This document shows, in pieces, positions 1 to 12,885 of a stretch of 64,000 bases of DNA. The position numbers were made by a program, and so were the translations under genes. The stretch's first letter is position 1; every line of letters starts with the position of its first letter. This DNA is from Centrapalus pauciflorus (lineage: Eukaryota > Streptophyta > Magnoliopsida > Asterales > Asteraceae): NCBI GenBank assembly GCA_020465985.1, contig JAANYP010004329.1, positions 246,346-310,345 on the forward strand, read 5' to 3'. The notes below the pieces were generated by a model. It was not told where the DNA came from, did no database searches, and saw nothing but the letters and a program-made list of their open reading frames with translations.

Positions 1-442
1 GTTCTAGTTTAGGGAATTTCGAATTTGCTAAACTAATTCAAGGAGGGATTATGCTCTATTTATAGGAAATAGAGAAAATCAGATTTTTCTAGCTAAATTT
101 TAGGAGTTGACCATTTTTTCTCTTAATGAATCTGATTTGCATTTTCAGATTCAAGTAATAGTAAGGAGGTTCTAGTTTTGCTAGAATTATCTTTTTAGAC
201 TAATTTTATTCATTTTAGTCCATTTTGTCATTTTCAAGTCTTTAATTTGTCAATTAGATAAATTTAATTATTTAAATTTATTTTAGCAAATTTTGGGCAA
301 GTTTTCATAATTAATTATAACTTAATATAATTAACCATCTATAATGCATGTTTTCTGCTAATTACTAATAATTTAGTAAAAATCATTTAAATACCCAAGG
401 ATTGATGCTGTAATTTATATTTATAAATTACGGGCTGTTACA
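1..442 (-). repeat. Gypsy element 1, 3' LTR (partial, cut by window start)
   Basis: The right edge reads TGTTACA and abuts a polypurine tract, so in the element's own direction (minus) the LTR opens with TGTAACAGCCCG, a typical start for plant chromovirus LTRs. The sequence is AT-rich and carries no gene. The left part lies outside the window, so LTR length and target duplication cannot be read here. Confidence 0.75.
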
Positions 443-456
443 AACTTCCCCCGTTA
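443..456 (-). other. Polypurine tract of gypsy element 1
   Basis: On the minus strand this reads AACGGGGGAAGTTTG-like purine-rich sequence directly before the 3' LTR. It is the expected primer site for plus-strand DNA synthesis. A short conserved stretch, CGAGGACG, lies between the pol stop and this tract, and gypsy element 2 has it at the same place. Confidence 0.7.
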
Positions 457-480
457 AATTGATTCCGTCCTCGGAAGCGA

Positions 481-3400
481 CTAAGACAGGAATAACTTTG
501 GATATTTTTGCCTAATCTCGTCTCCTCGCTCCCATGTTTGCGCAGATCGCTTATGGTATTTCCATTGAACTAACACCATTGGAATTTCCTTGTTGCGCAA
601 CTTCGAAATCTTTTGATCAATTATACACTCAGGCTCTTCCTCGTATCGCAGCTGTTCATCAATTTGCACGTCTTTCCAAGAAATCACAGCTTCAGTGTCA
701 ATCAAGCACTTTCGAAGATTACTAATGTGAAATGCATCATGTATCCCAGACATTTCGGTAGGCAATATTAATCTGTAGGCTTGCAATCCTACACGCTCGA
801 GAATTTCGAAAGGACCAACAAATCGAGGGCTCAACTTCCCCCGTTCGCCGAACCTTACTACCCCTTTTCTTGGCGAGACTTTCAACAACACTTTATCACC
901 AACCTCAAACACAATTGGTTTACGCCTTCGATCATGATACTTCTTTTGTCTGTCTTGAGAGGTCTGTATCCGATGTCGAATTAACTGTAGCTGGTCGTGG
1001 GCTTCTTGCAAAATGGTTGGTCCTGAGATTGGACGTTCACCTGTTTCCCTCCAACAGGTTAGAGTTCGGCATCGTCGTCCGTACATAAGCTGATATGGAG
1101 GCATGCCAATAGTCGAGTGGTAACTACTGTTGTAAGCAAATTCTACAAACGGAAGGTGAGTATCCCAACTTCCACCGAGATCAATTACACAGGCGCGTAG
1201 CATATCTTCCAAAGTCAAAATCGTTCTCTCACTTTGCCTGTCGGTTTCTGGATGATAAGCAGTGCTCATCTTGAGTTCAGTACCTAATTCATTCTGAAAG
1301 GCCCTCCAAAAGCGAGAAGTAAATCTGCTGTCACGGTCAGATACAATAGACAACGGAACACCATGTCTAGTCATGATTTCTTTCATGTACAATTCAACTA
1401 ACTTTTCGAGGCGTTCATCTTCACGTATGGGAAGGAAATGTGCTGACTTAGTGAGTCGATCCACTATTACCCATATAGAGTCATGATTCCGTTTAGTCCT
1501 GGGCAGCTTCGTCACAAAGTCCATGGTTATATGGTCCCACTTCCATTCCGGGATTGACAATGGTTGTAGTTCCCCATACGGCTTCTGATGTTCAGATTTG
1601 ACATGTAAGCAAGTCATGCAATTTTCTACATATCGACCTACATCCTTCTTCATTCCAGGCCACCAATATTCCGTCCTCAAATCTTGATACATTTTAGTAG
1701 AACCAGGATGTATCGCAAATTTCGACATATGAGCCTCCGACAGAATCTGATCACGAACACCTCCTGATCTGGGAACCCATATTCTATCCATGAACAGTCT
1801 AAGACCACGATTGTCAAGAGTCAACTTGGTCACATAATTAACCATGCGTTCGGATTTCAGGTTCTCATCCCGAATGACTTCGGTTTGAGCGGCAGTTATC
1901 AACTCAGGCCGAGCAGACTCCAAAATGACAGAAGTCAAGGCATAACATCGGATATAATGGTTTTGTCCGGATTTGCGGCTTAAGGCATCTGCTACTATGT
2001 TTGCTTTACCTGGATGGTAGAGGATCTCACAGTCATAGTCATTAATCAATTCCATGGATCGCCTTTGTCGCATATTCAGTTCTTTTTGGTCAAATATATA
2101 CTTCAGACTTTTGTGATCTGTGTATAATTTGCATCTAGTCCCATACAGATAATGCCGCCAAATCTTCAATGCAAAGGTTACGGCTGCAAGCTCCAAATCA
2201 TGCGTCAGATAATTCTTTTCACGCGCCTTTAGTTGCCTTGATGCGTAGGCAATTACTTTATCTCGTTGCATCAGCACACAGCCTAATCCCATCTTTGATG
2301 CATCACTATAGACTACAAAATCGTCATTACCCTCAGGTAAGGCCAGAATCGGTGCTTCAATTAGCTTACGCTTCAGAGTCTCAAAGGCTCGTTCTTGAGA
2401 TTCATTCCATTCAAACTCAACTTCTTTCTTTGTCAGGCTAGTTAAAGGTACCGCAATCCTAGAGAAATCACGAATAAATCTTTGGTAATAACCCGCTAAT
2501 CCCAAGAAACTTCAAATTTCAGCTACGTTTTTCGGTGCTTCCCATTTCTAAACCGCATCTACTTTCGATGGATCCATGCCAATTCCATCACCTGAGACAA
2601 CGTGTCCCAAAAATTGCACCTGACGTAACCAGAATTCACATTTGGAGAATTTTGCGTAGAGTCGCTCTTTACGTAACAATTCTAGCGATTCTCGTAAATG
2701 CATCGCATGGTTAGATTCAGACTTAGAGTAAATCAAAATGTCATCAATGAAGACTATAACTGATTTGTCCAACATTGGTCTACATACCCTATTCATGAGG
2801 TCCATAAATGCGGCCGGGGCATTTGTGAGACCGAACAACATTACTAGAAATTCAAAATGGCCATAACGAGTACGAAATGCAGTTTTCGGAACGTCAGATT
2901 CAAATACCTTGAGCTGATGATATCCAGATCGGAGATCAATCTTCTATAAATAGCTAGCCCCTTGCAGTTGATCAAACAAGTCGTCAATTCTAGGCAGTGG
3001 GTATCGGTTCTTAATAGTTACTTTATTTAGCTCCCGATAATCGATACACACGTGAAAGGTACCATCCTTCTTCTTAACAAATAGAACCGGAGCACCCCAA
3101 GGAGAAGTACTCGGACGGATAAACCCTTTTTCCAATAATTCCTGTAACTGACTCATCATTTCCTTCATTTCATTAGGAGCAAGTCGGTAAGGAGCTTTTG
3201 CGATTGGAGCTGCACCCGGTACAAGATCGATATGGAATTCAATTTGTCGATCTGGTGGCAATCCAGAGATGTCATCCGGGAATACATCAGGGAATTCCTG
3301 AACTACAGGCACTTCAGACACGGTATTTTTAACTTCCTTAACATCTATGGTGTATGCCAAATAAGCGGAACAACCTTTGGTTAGGCACTTTTGGGCTTTC

Positions 3401-4065
3401 ATTACAGAAATGAGACCTAAATCTTGAGTTTTTCTATCGGCATAAACATAACGCTCACTTCCTTCGGGGGTTCTTTTTCTAATTATTCTCTTAGCACAAA
3501 GGATTTCAGCATTGTTCATCATGAGCCAGTCCATTCCTATAACAACGTCGAACTCTCTAATCCGCATCGGTATCAAGTCAATGTCCGAGGAGAGGTCATC
3601 AATTACAAGTTTACAAGAACGAAAGACTCTATTTACAGATACAAAGCTTGAGCTAGCAGTTTCTATGTCTAAAGGTACAGGTAACATTACCGGAGCAAAG
3701 TCAAACTGATTAGCAAACTTTTCGGAAACAAATGACAGATTAAAGCCAGAGTCAAATAGGATTAAAGCAGGTATATAGTTGACAAGAAATGTACCGGTGA
3801 CGACATCAGCAGTTTCTTTTGCCTCTTCGGTTGTCATCTGAAAGGACCTTGGTTGATTCCTCGGAGTAGAAGAACCCTTGCGTGATTGCTGGGGTGAGGA
3901 TGCAGACGGAGGAACAAATCGGGGCTGGGTACAATCTTTAGCATGATGCCCCCACAGTGATGCAGTTACGGCAAGCCTCACCGCGCTTGGGACATTCCGA
4001 CCTGTCGTGACCATTCTGTCTACAGCAGTAGCACTTGACAAATGCAGGATCACATTTTCCCTCAT
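481..4065 (-). pseudogene. pol: Gypsy element 1 pol: protease, RT, RNase H, integrase, chromodomain
   Basis: Three open stretches (4065-2944, 2841-2548, 2505-481) lie in one frame, separated only by in-frame stops at 2944-2946, 2548-2550 and 2512-2514. In order I see: a zinc-knuckle remnant; a retropepsin site (LFDSG) followed by VIGMDWL; the RT entry (FPDVFPDD, CIDYRELNK, PLPRIDDLFDQL); the RT catalytic box FIDDILIYS; RNase H (LYTDHKSLKYIF, ADALSRK); an integrase HHCC finger and DDE core (MDFVTKLP, SDRDSRF); a GPY/F-type module (GKLSPRFVGPFEI); and a C-terminal chromodomain-like end (VQWKYHKRSAQTWE). This order and the chromodomain place it in Ty3/gypsy chromoviruses, Tekay/Del type. One usually glycine position in the integrase TDGQSER motif is R. 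Decay is light, but the copy cannot make a full polyprotein. Confidence 0.9.
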
Positions 4066-5308
4066 GAATTTGCTTGCAGCGAGGACAAGCAGACCGTGGC
4101 ATTGAAGTCACAGCATATGATTTAGCCTTCTTAGAAGACTGCTTATCTCCTTTCCTTGAACTTTCATTCTTCTTTTCCACCCTATCCTTCCCAAATTTCT
4201 CAGATCTTTATTTCTTACTAGATTTAGCAATAAAAGGACATGCTCGCTCAGAATAGATTTCAAGCTCACCTACCCTAGCAATTTCAACCGCCTCTATATA
4301 ACTTCTCGGTCTACCGGATTTCACAAACTTCCGTATTTCTCTATCCAGTCCATCCACAAATAGATCCCTTCGCCTTTCATCAGTATCGACCGGATGATCA
4401 GATATTAATGAGAGCCTAGTGAATTCCAGCTCATTGTCTGTCACGGACCTTGCGCCTTGCTGAAAGGATAGCAGAGTTTTCTCCATTTGGCGCTTGACAT
4501 CCTGGGGGCAGTATTTCTCTTTCAGATGAATTTTGAATTGATCCCAAGTAATGGATTTCTCCATTGCATCAGACATGGGATTTGTAATGGACTTCCACCA
4601 TCTTCCAGCTCCATCCTCTAGCATTCCTGTTGCAAACGTAACCTTGTCTTCTTCATTACATTTAGAGAGCTTAAACGCTTTCTCCACATTGGCAACCCAG
4701 TCCATTGCTTTTACTGGGTCTGATGTCCCAGCAAACGTACGAGCTCCACATTTCTTAAAGTCAACAAATGAACACTCTCGTCCCACCTTAACGTGATGGT
4801 CGGAGGAGTCAGTCTCACTTTCATCAGAGGACACATGTCTATGTTTCCTCTTTCGGTCTTTCTTGGGCTTTGCTAACATCTCCTCCCTATGCTTCAGTTC
4901 CAGTTCCTGTAACTTAAGTTCTCGTAACCTAAGTTTTTCCTCACGGATCCTAAAGTCAATTTCACGCTGATTTTCCTCGTCAGTTTGCACAACCGCTTTA
5001 CCCTTAGTAAGCAAGTCCTTAATTTCCTTAAATCGGTCTTCAACTGACATATCAGTCTGCAGTCGATTCCTATCTATCATAAGCTGCATTTGCCTACGAT
5101 TATCCTCATTCAACTTGTGAACAAGATCAACTAATTGAGCCTGCTGAGGAGGTACAGGCGTGGCAGTACTACTTGAGTCATTAGCTGTATTTTCAGGGTC
5201 AGTGCCTAAGTCTTCTACATGAACAGAATCCTTATGCTGATCAGCCGCAACATCAGCAGCTTTACCAGCAATCGAAGTACCAGCAACAGTCGGATTTTTA
5301 TCAGCCAT
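3938..5308 (-). pseudogene. gag: Gypsy element 1 gag (capsid + zinc knuckle)
   Basis: Translation from 5308 begins MADKNPTVAG. A charged, coiled-coil-prone region (around residues 85-150, rich in E, K, R, L) is followed by a retrotransposon gag domain (around 180-340; motifs WVANVEKAF, RWWKS, FKEKY-like, LEFTRLS, FVDGLDREI). A stop at 4208-4210 interrupts the frame, which continues unchanged to a CCHC knuckle (CYCCRQNGHDRSEC). Near 3951 a run of G shifts the frame, and a second knuckle (CRNC plus HHAKDC) is split over two frames. Gag proteins form the virus-like particle and bind RNA through the knuckles. One premature stop and one homopolymer frameshift disable this copy. Confidence 0.85.
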
Positions 5309-5638
5309 TGGCTGAAAGTATAAAGGAAATAATTATTATTTCCTGATTCAAATATGCACAATGCGTATCATAATGCCTACGTCAGATAATCACATATAAT
5401 TACATTATCATGAAAGCAGCCAGTCAGGCTGACACAAAGTCAAGTCAGTATCAAGCAGCCAGTCTTTCCCCCGTCCTATCAGTCATCAATTGCCTATCTT
5501 AGGTCAAGTTGTGTGGGTAGTCCTTTACTAATTAGGTTACCCTAGGCCTCGGTGACTTGTTCGGGAATTCAGAGTCACATAGTCCATACCATACCAGTAG
5601 TTTAAGTATCGGGTGGCCAATCCGATGATTAAACTGCT
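5309..5638 (-). other. Gypsy element 1 leader between primer site and gag
   Basis: This 330-bp untranslated leader holds no long ORF. It has short repeats of CAGTCAG/AAGTCAG type. It would contain the packaging signal of the element, but I cannot identify one. Confidence 0.5.
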
Positions 5639-5650
5639 GCTCTGATACCA
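5639..5650 (-). other. Primer binding site, gypsy element 1
   Basis: The minus strand reads TGGTATCAGAGC, the standard plant initiator-methionine tRNA primer site. It sits four bases from the end of the 5' LTR, which ends GGGTGTTACA in element orientation. Confidence 0.9.
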
Positions 5651-5654
5651 ACTT

Positions 5655-7240
5655 TGTAACACCCAAGTTACCACAAACAGTACACGTCTTAATTTCTTAA
5701 AGTACATTTCATTAAGTAATAAATACTACTATTGTCTGATACCACAGGTCCAAATACTTGATTCAAGTTGCTTTAAGATACTTAATTACAAAATATATAA
5801 AGATATGATGGTGGTCTAATCTAGCTTCTAAAATCTTCAATCGGAGTGCGGAAGATTGACCAAGCTACCCGAGACCGCAATAATCTTTACAATATAGGCA
5901 TTAGCAATAAGTCCAAAAGTCTGCAATCATCAAGTATCCAGATTCACTTAGCCTGGGACGAACTACCTGCTATGGTCTTACCCTTATCAGCTTTTCCTGT
6001 AAAGAGAGTTGTCATGACAGAGTAAGCTAACATTGCTTAGTGAGTTAACAGAGTTCCATTAGCTTCCACACATATATATAATACTATCAGCTCATGTCGA
6101 CAAGTCAACATGTCAGAGACGGCAAAAGATTTGGGAGATTAGCCCAATCAGTATTCCCATGTGTAAGGCCGAAGCCCTACGGGAAACGTATGGAAATGAT
6201 CAGATAGCAAAAGGAATCTGCAGAATTCCTTCCTGTGAATGGAGATCTCACATTCGGTCAGAACAGTAAATGCAGTATGCAGATGCAAATGAATCAACAA
6301 CAAGTAATCAACAAGCATGCTAAGTATTTACATAAAAAGTAAAAGTGAACATGCAGTTCAAGGCATATAGGATATCTAATTTCAACGATGTCAAAAGTAA
6401 GTTCCTATCATACAATAGAGTATTCAAGAAACAGGCAGCAATAGCAGATGTTTCCATACAATTCAGTAACAATCACCAATAAGTATTGAAACATATGCAT
6501 GTACTTAATGTAATCTGTCACTCACAGTAGTCCTGAGCAATGTAACTTAGTCAATTAGTGCTTAACGAATTAAGCCGTCCAATTTACTCTGTCAAACCGG
6601 CTGGTTCCTGCAGTTCAGTTTCAAGTCTGGCATATCAATGTCAAGTTTATAACATTATCTATATAACCCTAATTATATTATTAGGTTATTATCATGTCTT
6701 GTTGTCGATTCTGTGGTAGTTCCTAATGTCCCAGAGTGAGCCTATTCTTATCATTGGTTTATTAGGTCAACCGGAACTTCTTTAGGTCTATACCAGGGTA
6801 TAACCTTCAGTTCTTATCAGATTACTATAGTTTCATTTGATTTACAGAGATATGGCCTTAATACAAGCCAACCATATTATTAGCAAAGCAAATCATGACA
6901 TACAATTTCTTAGGGTTCATATAGTGCCTGTTTAATTAACTAAGCATAAAATGGTCGTGAATCTAGAAAACTTGTGAAGTTTATAGTGATCACAATATGA
7001 GTTGCTTTTCAATTTAAAACCATGCACAAAACATAAGGCCGATCAAGAACTTGATCTGATTTACAATTCAATGCCTCCCGAACATAGTTAGCTTCGAATT
7101 TGGGGTTCAAATTTAGGGAGATTCGAACTTAAGTAGACAAATTCGAATTTAGGGGGGTTAAATTCGAATTAGGGTTTGAATTTAAGTAATAAGTATTTAG
7201 GGTTCTAGTTTACAATTCAATGCCTCCCGAACATAGTTAC
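5655..7240 (-). repeat. Gypsy element 1, 5' LTR (right edge not determined)
   Basis: The LTR begins on the plus strand with TGTAACACCC next to the primer site. Its far edge should resemble the sequence before 442, but I could not find that, so the LTR may be truncated or diverged; 7240 is a conservative limit. A TATA-like run (minus strand, about 6068-6086) could be the promoter. From 7085 the word TTCGAA/TTCGAATTT is iterated, as it is near position 20 in the other LTR. No gene is visible from 5655 to 8280. Confidence 0.55.
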
Positions 7241-7243
7241 CCT
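7063..7243. repeat. 31-bp direct repeat flanking a TTCGAA-word cluster
   Basis: The motif TTTACAATTCAATGCCTCCC and the bases after it occur twice, starting near 7063 and near 7211, about 150 bp apart. The interval contains several TTCGAATT words. A local duplication inside the LTR is the simplest reading. Confidence 0.7.
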
Positions 7244-7841
7244 TTTTGTGCCATTTTGTGCTAAAATTTGCAAATCTAAGCTTCAACACACCCACATTAT
7301 CATACATAACAAAGATTTAGGCTAGAAAACTCTTCTTTGTGGGTATGTTTATCCACTTTGAAGGATTTTTTGGGTGAAGAAGTGGATGAAAGAAAAAGCT
7401 AGAGTTCTACCAGTTTAAGCATCCATTCATCAAGGTTAGTGTTTTTATTGAGTAAATGCAAGATATTTCTTGAGCAAAATGAAAGCTTGAGCTTCATGGT
7501 CATCCATGGAGTTTTCATGGTGATTTTGACTTTTTAGAGTCAAAGTATGTGAAATTGCATGATTTTGATGATAATCTTGATATATGTATGTGAGATATAT
7601 GTTTAGTTGATAATTATAGTTAATTTGCCATGATTAATTTTTAAGAAATAATTTGGATTTATAAAGTTGGTTGCCTAAATGTGCATATAATGTATGAATT
7701 ATGAAGTTGGGTAATTAATTAGAAAATGAAGTTTTTGTGCTAAACGGATTTTATTGATAAATGATATTTGTTTAGTGCTTAAAACAATGACAAATTATGG
7801 GCTATATAGGAGATGTGCAAAATGGAGCGTAAAAAAGTCTA

Positions 7842-7863
7842 TATATATATATATATATATATA
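7842..7863. repeat. Short (TA)n microsatellite
   Basis: About 11 uninterrupted TA units in non-coding sequence. Confidence 0.9.
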
Positions 7864-7984
7864 GTCAAGTTTAAAAAAGTACCTCTTGAAATCAAGTGCA
7901 CCCGAAGGTACCAACCTTAAAAAACTTGTTTTAAAATTTTTTTCTCATAACCATGTTTAATTTAATGTTATACGTATGATATAT

Positions 7985-8235
7985 GAATTTCACATACATT
8001 CACATTTTATGTGTCCTTAAAAATTATGTGAATGCTCAATGCATATTTATGTGAATGGTCATCCATGTGAATGGTCATTTCACATCATGTGAATGGTGTG
8101 AATGATCATTCAAATGATCTTTTTTTTTTTTTACCATTCACAAGATTTATGACGTTGCCTCTTTTGAAAAAAAGTCTTATAATGTTGTCTTATACATGTC
8201 TATTCAAAAAAAATATATGTGAATGATCATTCACA
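7985..8235. repeat. Iterated GTGAATG / CATTCAC words with palindromes
   Basis: The words GTGAATG and CATTCAC recur at least eight times here. Two perfect palindromes occur: GAATGATCATTC (about 8100-8111) and GTGAATGATCATTCAC (8219-8234). The block runs into the long (AT)n tract. I cannot assign it to a known element family; a decayed non-autonomous transposon is possible. Confidence 0.6.
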
Positions 8236-8285
8236 TTAGGGTACGCTGGGTACGCTGGAATCTTATAGGTACGCTGATGAACCTG

Positions 8286-8637
<352 letters not shown>

Positions 8638-8731
8638 TCCTAAACAAATTGAGCGTAATTGTGCAAAATGTAAATATGGGTTACATTATTTAACTTATCT
8701 CATACATAGTTGATTGGTTGATAAATTGTAG

Positions 8732-9646
8732 ATGGCAAGAAGAACGCGCTAACGATATCACCCCGTTAATGTACCTATAGATTGGACCCCTAACCTCTTA
8801 CTTAAAAATATACTTTAACAAGGTATTAGTTGAGAAGAGAGTTAGGAGGGAAGACTTTGAGGATTATGAGATTCCATATCTCTTTGACTTTTTGGGATGG
8901 GAGAGTGTGTTCGACTTAGGCGGCCCATTGATCCATCAGGCCGATGTAGTGGAATGGATATCTACCCTACTGAGGGAGACGAGGAACTCGAATAATGAGT
9001 TGAGACTTATAGGCACTGTCCACGGTAGGGATGTGGCGATGTATGCACGAATCCTTCGCCAAATGTTTAATGTAGATACGGGGTAGGCAACGAAGGGTCT
9101 ACCCAACGTGGGTACGAGTACAGATTCGAGGCCCAGTTGGCCTTTACCGACATGACTTGGTCGGGAGAGTGGATGCAGCAAGTGAACAAGGTTTTTAACC
9201 CATCCATTTTGGGAGTAGAAGCTTCCACTTCCTATAGTAGGAAGGTATTGACCCCGAGGTGCAATGTGCTTCACAAGATCACTGTGAACAACATCTTGCC
9301 ACGTGATAGTGACCTGTCTAAGGTCAAGCATCAGGATATTACGGTTCTGTTGCCCTCCTCAAGACTAAGCCCAGACTGTCCTTTGCATGGACAGTCATGA
9401 ACGAATTTAGGTGATGTACGATACACGAGAGAGGACGACACGGATGGTTGATCTCTAAGTTTCTTGAGAGGATGGGTGCACTTTCACCCGAGTCCCTTAC
9501 ATCTGCAGTTTCAGCGACGTACATTACAGCCGCCATATCCCTGCCTTGATTTTTAGGGAAGTCGATGAGGGTTTTGAGATTTACGACAAAGAGACAAATC
9601 AGTCGTATATTGAGAGTTACATAGAAGATGAGAGGAGAGAGAGAGA

Positions 9647-9677
<31 letters not shown>

Positions 9678-10165
9678 CAGAAGGCTGCTAATGAAGCAGA
9701 GGTTCGGCACAAAGAGCCGGACAGAGGACGTCTACCTCGCACAGTCGAGGCAATGACGATGCTGATTTTAACCGCGTTTTGAGGCGGCTAGATGACTTAG
9801 TGGTGGGTCAAGGTGAGTTGCGAGAGGACGTGACCCAGAGGCTAGATGAGATGAATGGGCGAATGACCCATATTTATGATAGGGTTGATTATTTGCATGA
9901 GCGGATAGATAGGATCCAGTACGGGCAGAGAGCTTTGGCATATCAAAATGCCTACTACCAACACCATAACTGGGCATACTTGGAGGGAGTCCGAGATCAC
10001 GAGGATTCCGTAGCCGGTTTGCCATATCAGTCATACTCTGATTATACTATGCCCAACTACCAGTCCTATGACCCTACTGTTGATACTTATCAGCGCTATT
10101 CGGCGCATGGCAACCAGGATTTACTAGACCAGATCCCTATCCACCTATTCCCGCCTCCACCATAA
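8732..10165 (+). pseudogene. Athila/Tat-like retrotransposon ORF remnant
   Basis: A degenerate coding strip starts at an ATG at 8732 (MARRTR, then a stop) and runs through several frames: 8892-9086 (LGWESVFDLGG, TVHGRDVAMYARILRQMF), 9137-9400 (MTWSGEWMQQVNKVFNPS) and 9779-10165 (RRLDDLVVGQGELREDV, coiled-coil-like, then tyrosine-rich). The ending IPIHLFPPPP is followed by a proline-rich tail in another frame. The style resembles the Athila ORF-1 family protein, and its position just before a polypurine tract and LTR fits a 3' ORF. That family call rests on my recollection of the family. A (GA)n expansion at 9630-9678 interrupts it with RE repeats. Confidence 0.45.
9630..9678. repeat. (GA)n microsatellite inside the Athila-like ORF
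   Basis: About 24 GA units with two small irregularities; on the plus strand it encodes an Arg-Glu run. Confidence 0.95.
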
Positions 10166-10492
10166 GATCCCGCAGATCACGGCCCTTATGGAGATTTCTT
10201 CAGCAGCGTCTTTGGTCCTCCTCCTCCTCCATTCTGATTATCGGGTACCATCCTTCCTTGTTCTTTGCTTTATTTTCTGCACTTTTATTTATTTATTTTA
10301 GTTTAGCTTTTTTTTTTTTTTGTTTGTTGTGCATTGTATTTCTTTTAGTGTTGATAGGATATTCTATAATTAAGAAAAGAGTCGTAATAATAGTTAACAT
10401 TTTTATTATGTAAAGCAATTTTAAGTAGGTTAAATTATGTTAGGGCTTAAATATAAGTAATGTGTCAAAAGATTTTGGAAAACTCATGCAAT
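10166..10492 (+). other. 3' untranslated stretch of the Athila-like element
   Basis: No gene. It starts with a CTCCTCC-rich region, is then T-rich, and ends in a purine tract AAGGGGGAGAT at about 10493-10502 that marks the start of the LTR. Confidence 0.5.
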
Positions 10493-12117
10493 AAGGGGGA
10501 GATCGTAATTACGATTTTAGACTCAAAAGTGGCTCAATTATAGTTTAGATGGTTCGGGAAATTAAGTCCTTGGGGTACCACTCATGCCTAATCCCCTAAA
10601 ACCATCTGGTTTGGGAGTGATTGACCTAAATCTTGCTACATGGACCAACTAGATAATTTGAGTTAGAAAATTATAAGATATAAGCATGGCTTTAAAAAGA
10701 AAATTTTGTCGAAAACATGCATAGAGGGGAAAGACGGTCAAGAGGCCCACGTGTTTTAAGTTTCGTAACCTTGAGCTAAAAGGGTAATTTCCAAGAGTGA
10801 GATACATTATATAAAATCTATGGAAAATATATTTTAACTGAAAATGTCTTTGGTTTACATAATAAATGTTTTAACGCATTATTGCGAAGGCTAGCTTAAC
10901 TTAGAAATTACAGACACGATGCTAATATATGTCCGGTACATAGATAGTTCTGATTCCAAAGGCTTGTTCGGGGACGACCAAGAGTTAAGTTGGGAGGTTT
11001 GAGAAGGCTATTATTTTACGTATTTTTATACCGTTTTACGATCGTTTTAAGCACTAATGCTTCGTAACTTTGTTGTTATTACCCCAAAATTATGTTTCAG
11101 GGTCAAGAAGTCAAATGGAAGTAACTCAAGAAAATTCAGCGCGATCCGAGCCGGAGGGGGCGCAGGCCGGCGCCACCCTACGCTGCAAAACAGAGAGTTT
11201 CAGAGTTAAAGACCACTTCCAGCGCAACCCAGGCCTCACCCCAAGCACAGGGGGGTGCAGGCCTACGCCCAGGCCTATGCTGGTGCGGCGCAAAAAGAGA
11301 ACAGACACGTTTTTAACCCTAGAAACCCTAATCTCACCTCCTCTATAAATTAAGGCCGAGGGTGAACATTTTCGGAGGTCCCGAAAGTGTTGAAAGAAGT
11401 GGCGAAGCCCTGTCGTAGTGGATTCACGATTGAAGAACGAAGACGGTATTTCCAAGCCTATGACGATGTCTTTGATCATTACCGGTGAAGAGAATACGAT
11501 GAGCGGCTAAACGCTATAGCCGTTTGCGGAGGATCTACGACTAAGTTTCACTTTATTGAATTTCAATATATGTTTTGATGTATTTGGTGTAGATTGAAAT
11601 ACTATGTGTGTAATACAAATAATAAGCATTCGATTATTGTTATGATTATGTGTTTTTATTGGTAAAAGCAAGATAGTTCATAGTAGTGTTATTATTTGTG
11701 CCGAGTCCATCAGCTTAGGGATTAAGACAAGTAATGAACGTTGCATGCGCTATGCCGAGAGTTATTGATTAAAACAATTATGATTAATTTAACCGCACAA
11801 TTAATTATGTCTATGTGATTGTTGCATGAAATTCGAGTGGGTAATAACTTATTCCGTAGTGATCCCGTAAATGGTTATCTCTCCTTGATTTGTTAAATCA
11901 ATCCGTTAGTTGTTTGCCATTAATTTAGTTATAATTTAGACGTAATCATTATTCCAAACAATTGAATCATTTTACAATTTAATAGCTTTTAATAAACTAA
12001 AGAAACTAGCTAATTAATCCTAATTACATACGCACTCACTACGGATTCGACAATTACTTCTCTAAGCTAAATAGTTCGATTTAAGGTTAATTCTACGGGC
12101 CACAACGACGACTCGTC
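10493..12117 (+). repeat. Athila/Tat-like polypurine tract and 3' LTR
   Basis: A purine tract (AAGGGGGAGAT) opens the region. A promoter-like TATAAATTA lies at 11344-11352, preceded by a GC-rich stretch (11140-11290) and the plant-like AAACCCTAA. Near 12045 the sequence CTACGGATTCGAC resembles what I remember of Athila/Tat LTR ends. The exact borders are not clear, because I do not see a clean TG...CA pair. The left part of this element is absent, so it is a 3' fragment. ORFs across 11070-11480 are chance frames. Confidence 0.5.
11344..11352 (+). promoter_or_regulatory. TATA box candidate of the Athila-like LTR
   Basis: TATAAATTA lies about 85 bp downstream of the GC-rich block and in the same strand as the preceding ORF remnant. 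It would place the transcription start near 11375-11385. Confidence 0.45.
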
Positions 12118-12885
12118 AACATCTTCTCTCAACTCAGATTCTGAATCAGTATCCTCTTTCTGTTCCTCTTCATCGTCAGTAATCCCAACCCATACTTCAT
12201 CCTCGGCAACCATAGTAGATTCACTCTATTCAGATTCATTAAAGACTTTGACTTCAAGCATATGTGAGCATGTTCATCCAGAATATCCTCATCTTCAGAA
12301 AGTTGTAGCCAATGGTCATCTTCCGCCATCAATGCCTTTCCGGCTTCCTTCTGTTTGGCCAGTAAATCCTTCCGAGTGTAGTAATCAGAATTCTTTACTA
12401 CTGGCTGTGTTCATTTTCTAGTAAAATGTCCTGCCTTTCCATAGTTGTAACACTTTTTCTCATATTCTTTCTTAGCAGACTTTTCAGGCTTCTCATACTT
12501 TTCAAACTTTTTCCACTGCTTTCTCCAGTCTTTTCATATTTATCTCTCTTCTCATACTTTCTTGATCCAGTCTTGTATCACATCTTATTGTTCGTTGGTT
12601 TGCAATAGTATTTCTTCTGGAATGTGTTAGTCAAAAGTGCCATTTGCTTCTTCATTTCTTCTATCTCCGGGTCTGCTGACGAATCGGTTGATTCAGAATC
12701 TGAAGAACAGATGCTAACTACCACTCGCTTCTCCTTTTTCAACTTATACTTATACTTCTTGTCTGTGAGGAGAGCCAGTGGATCAGCTGTAGCTTTTTCA
12801 CATTGCTTCATTCCTGATACCTTCCGCAAAACAACTTCCTGATAGTTGTTTAAGTTTTCAAAGACCATATGGATACTGCTTATAT
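12118..12885 (-). pseudogene. gag: Copia gag fragment, same family as element A
   Basis: Minus-strand translation matches element A gag at 35285-36050 closely: HMVFENLNNYQEVVLRKVSG, KKYKYKLKKEKR, a DSES/SSADPEIEEMKKQMALLT acidic-to-helical stretch, and the DDHWLQLS.DED motif. The zinc knuckle near 12400-12440 has lost its second Cys (Tyr) and its last Cys (stop). Both ends are abrupt: the left joins the Athila-like LTR, and the right joins plus-strand gag of the outer copia near 12885. This is an orphan internal piece with no LTR. Confidence 0.8.

Noticed and set aside
11070..11479. Overlapping ORFs in the GC-rich part of the Athila-like LTR
   Set aside because: They lie across the promoter region on both strands and show no protein-like features.
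12426..12842. Plus-strand ORFs rich in Phe, Leu and Ser
   Set aside because: They are antisense shadows of the minus-strand gag fragment.
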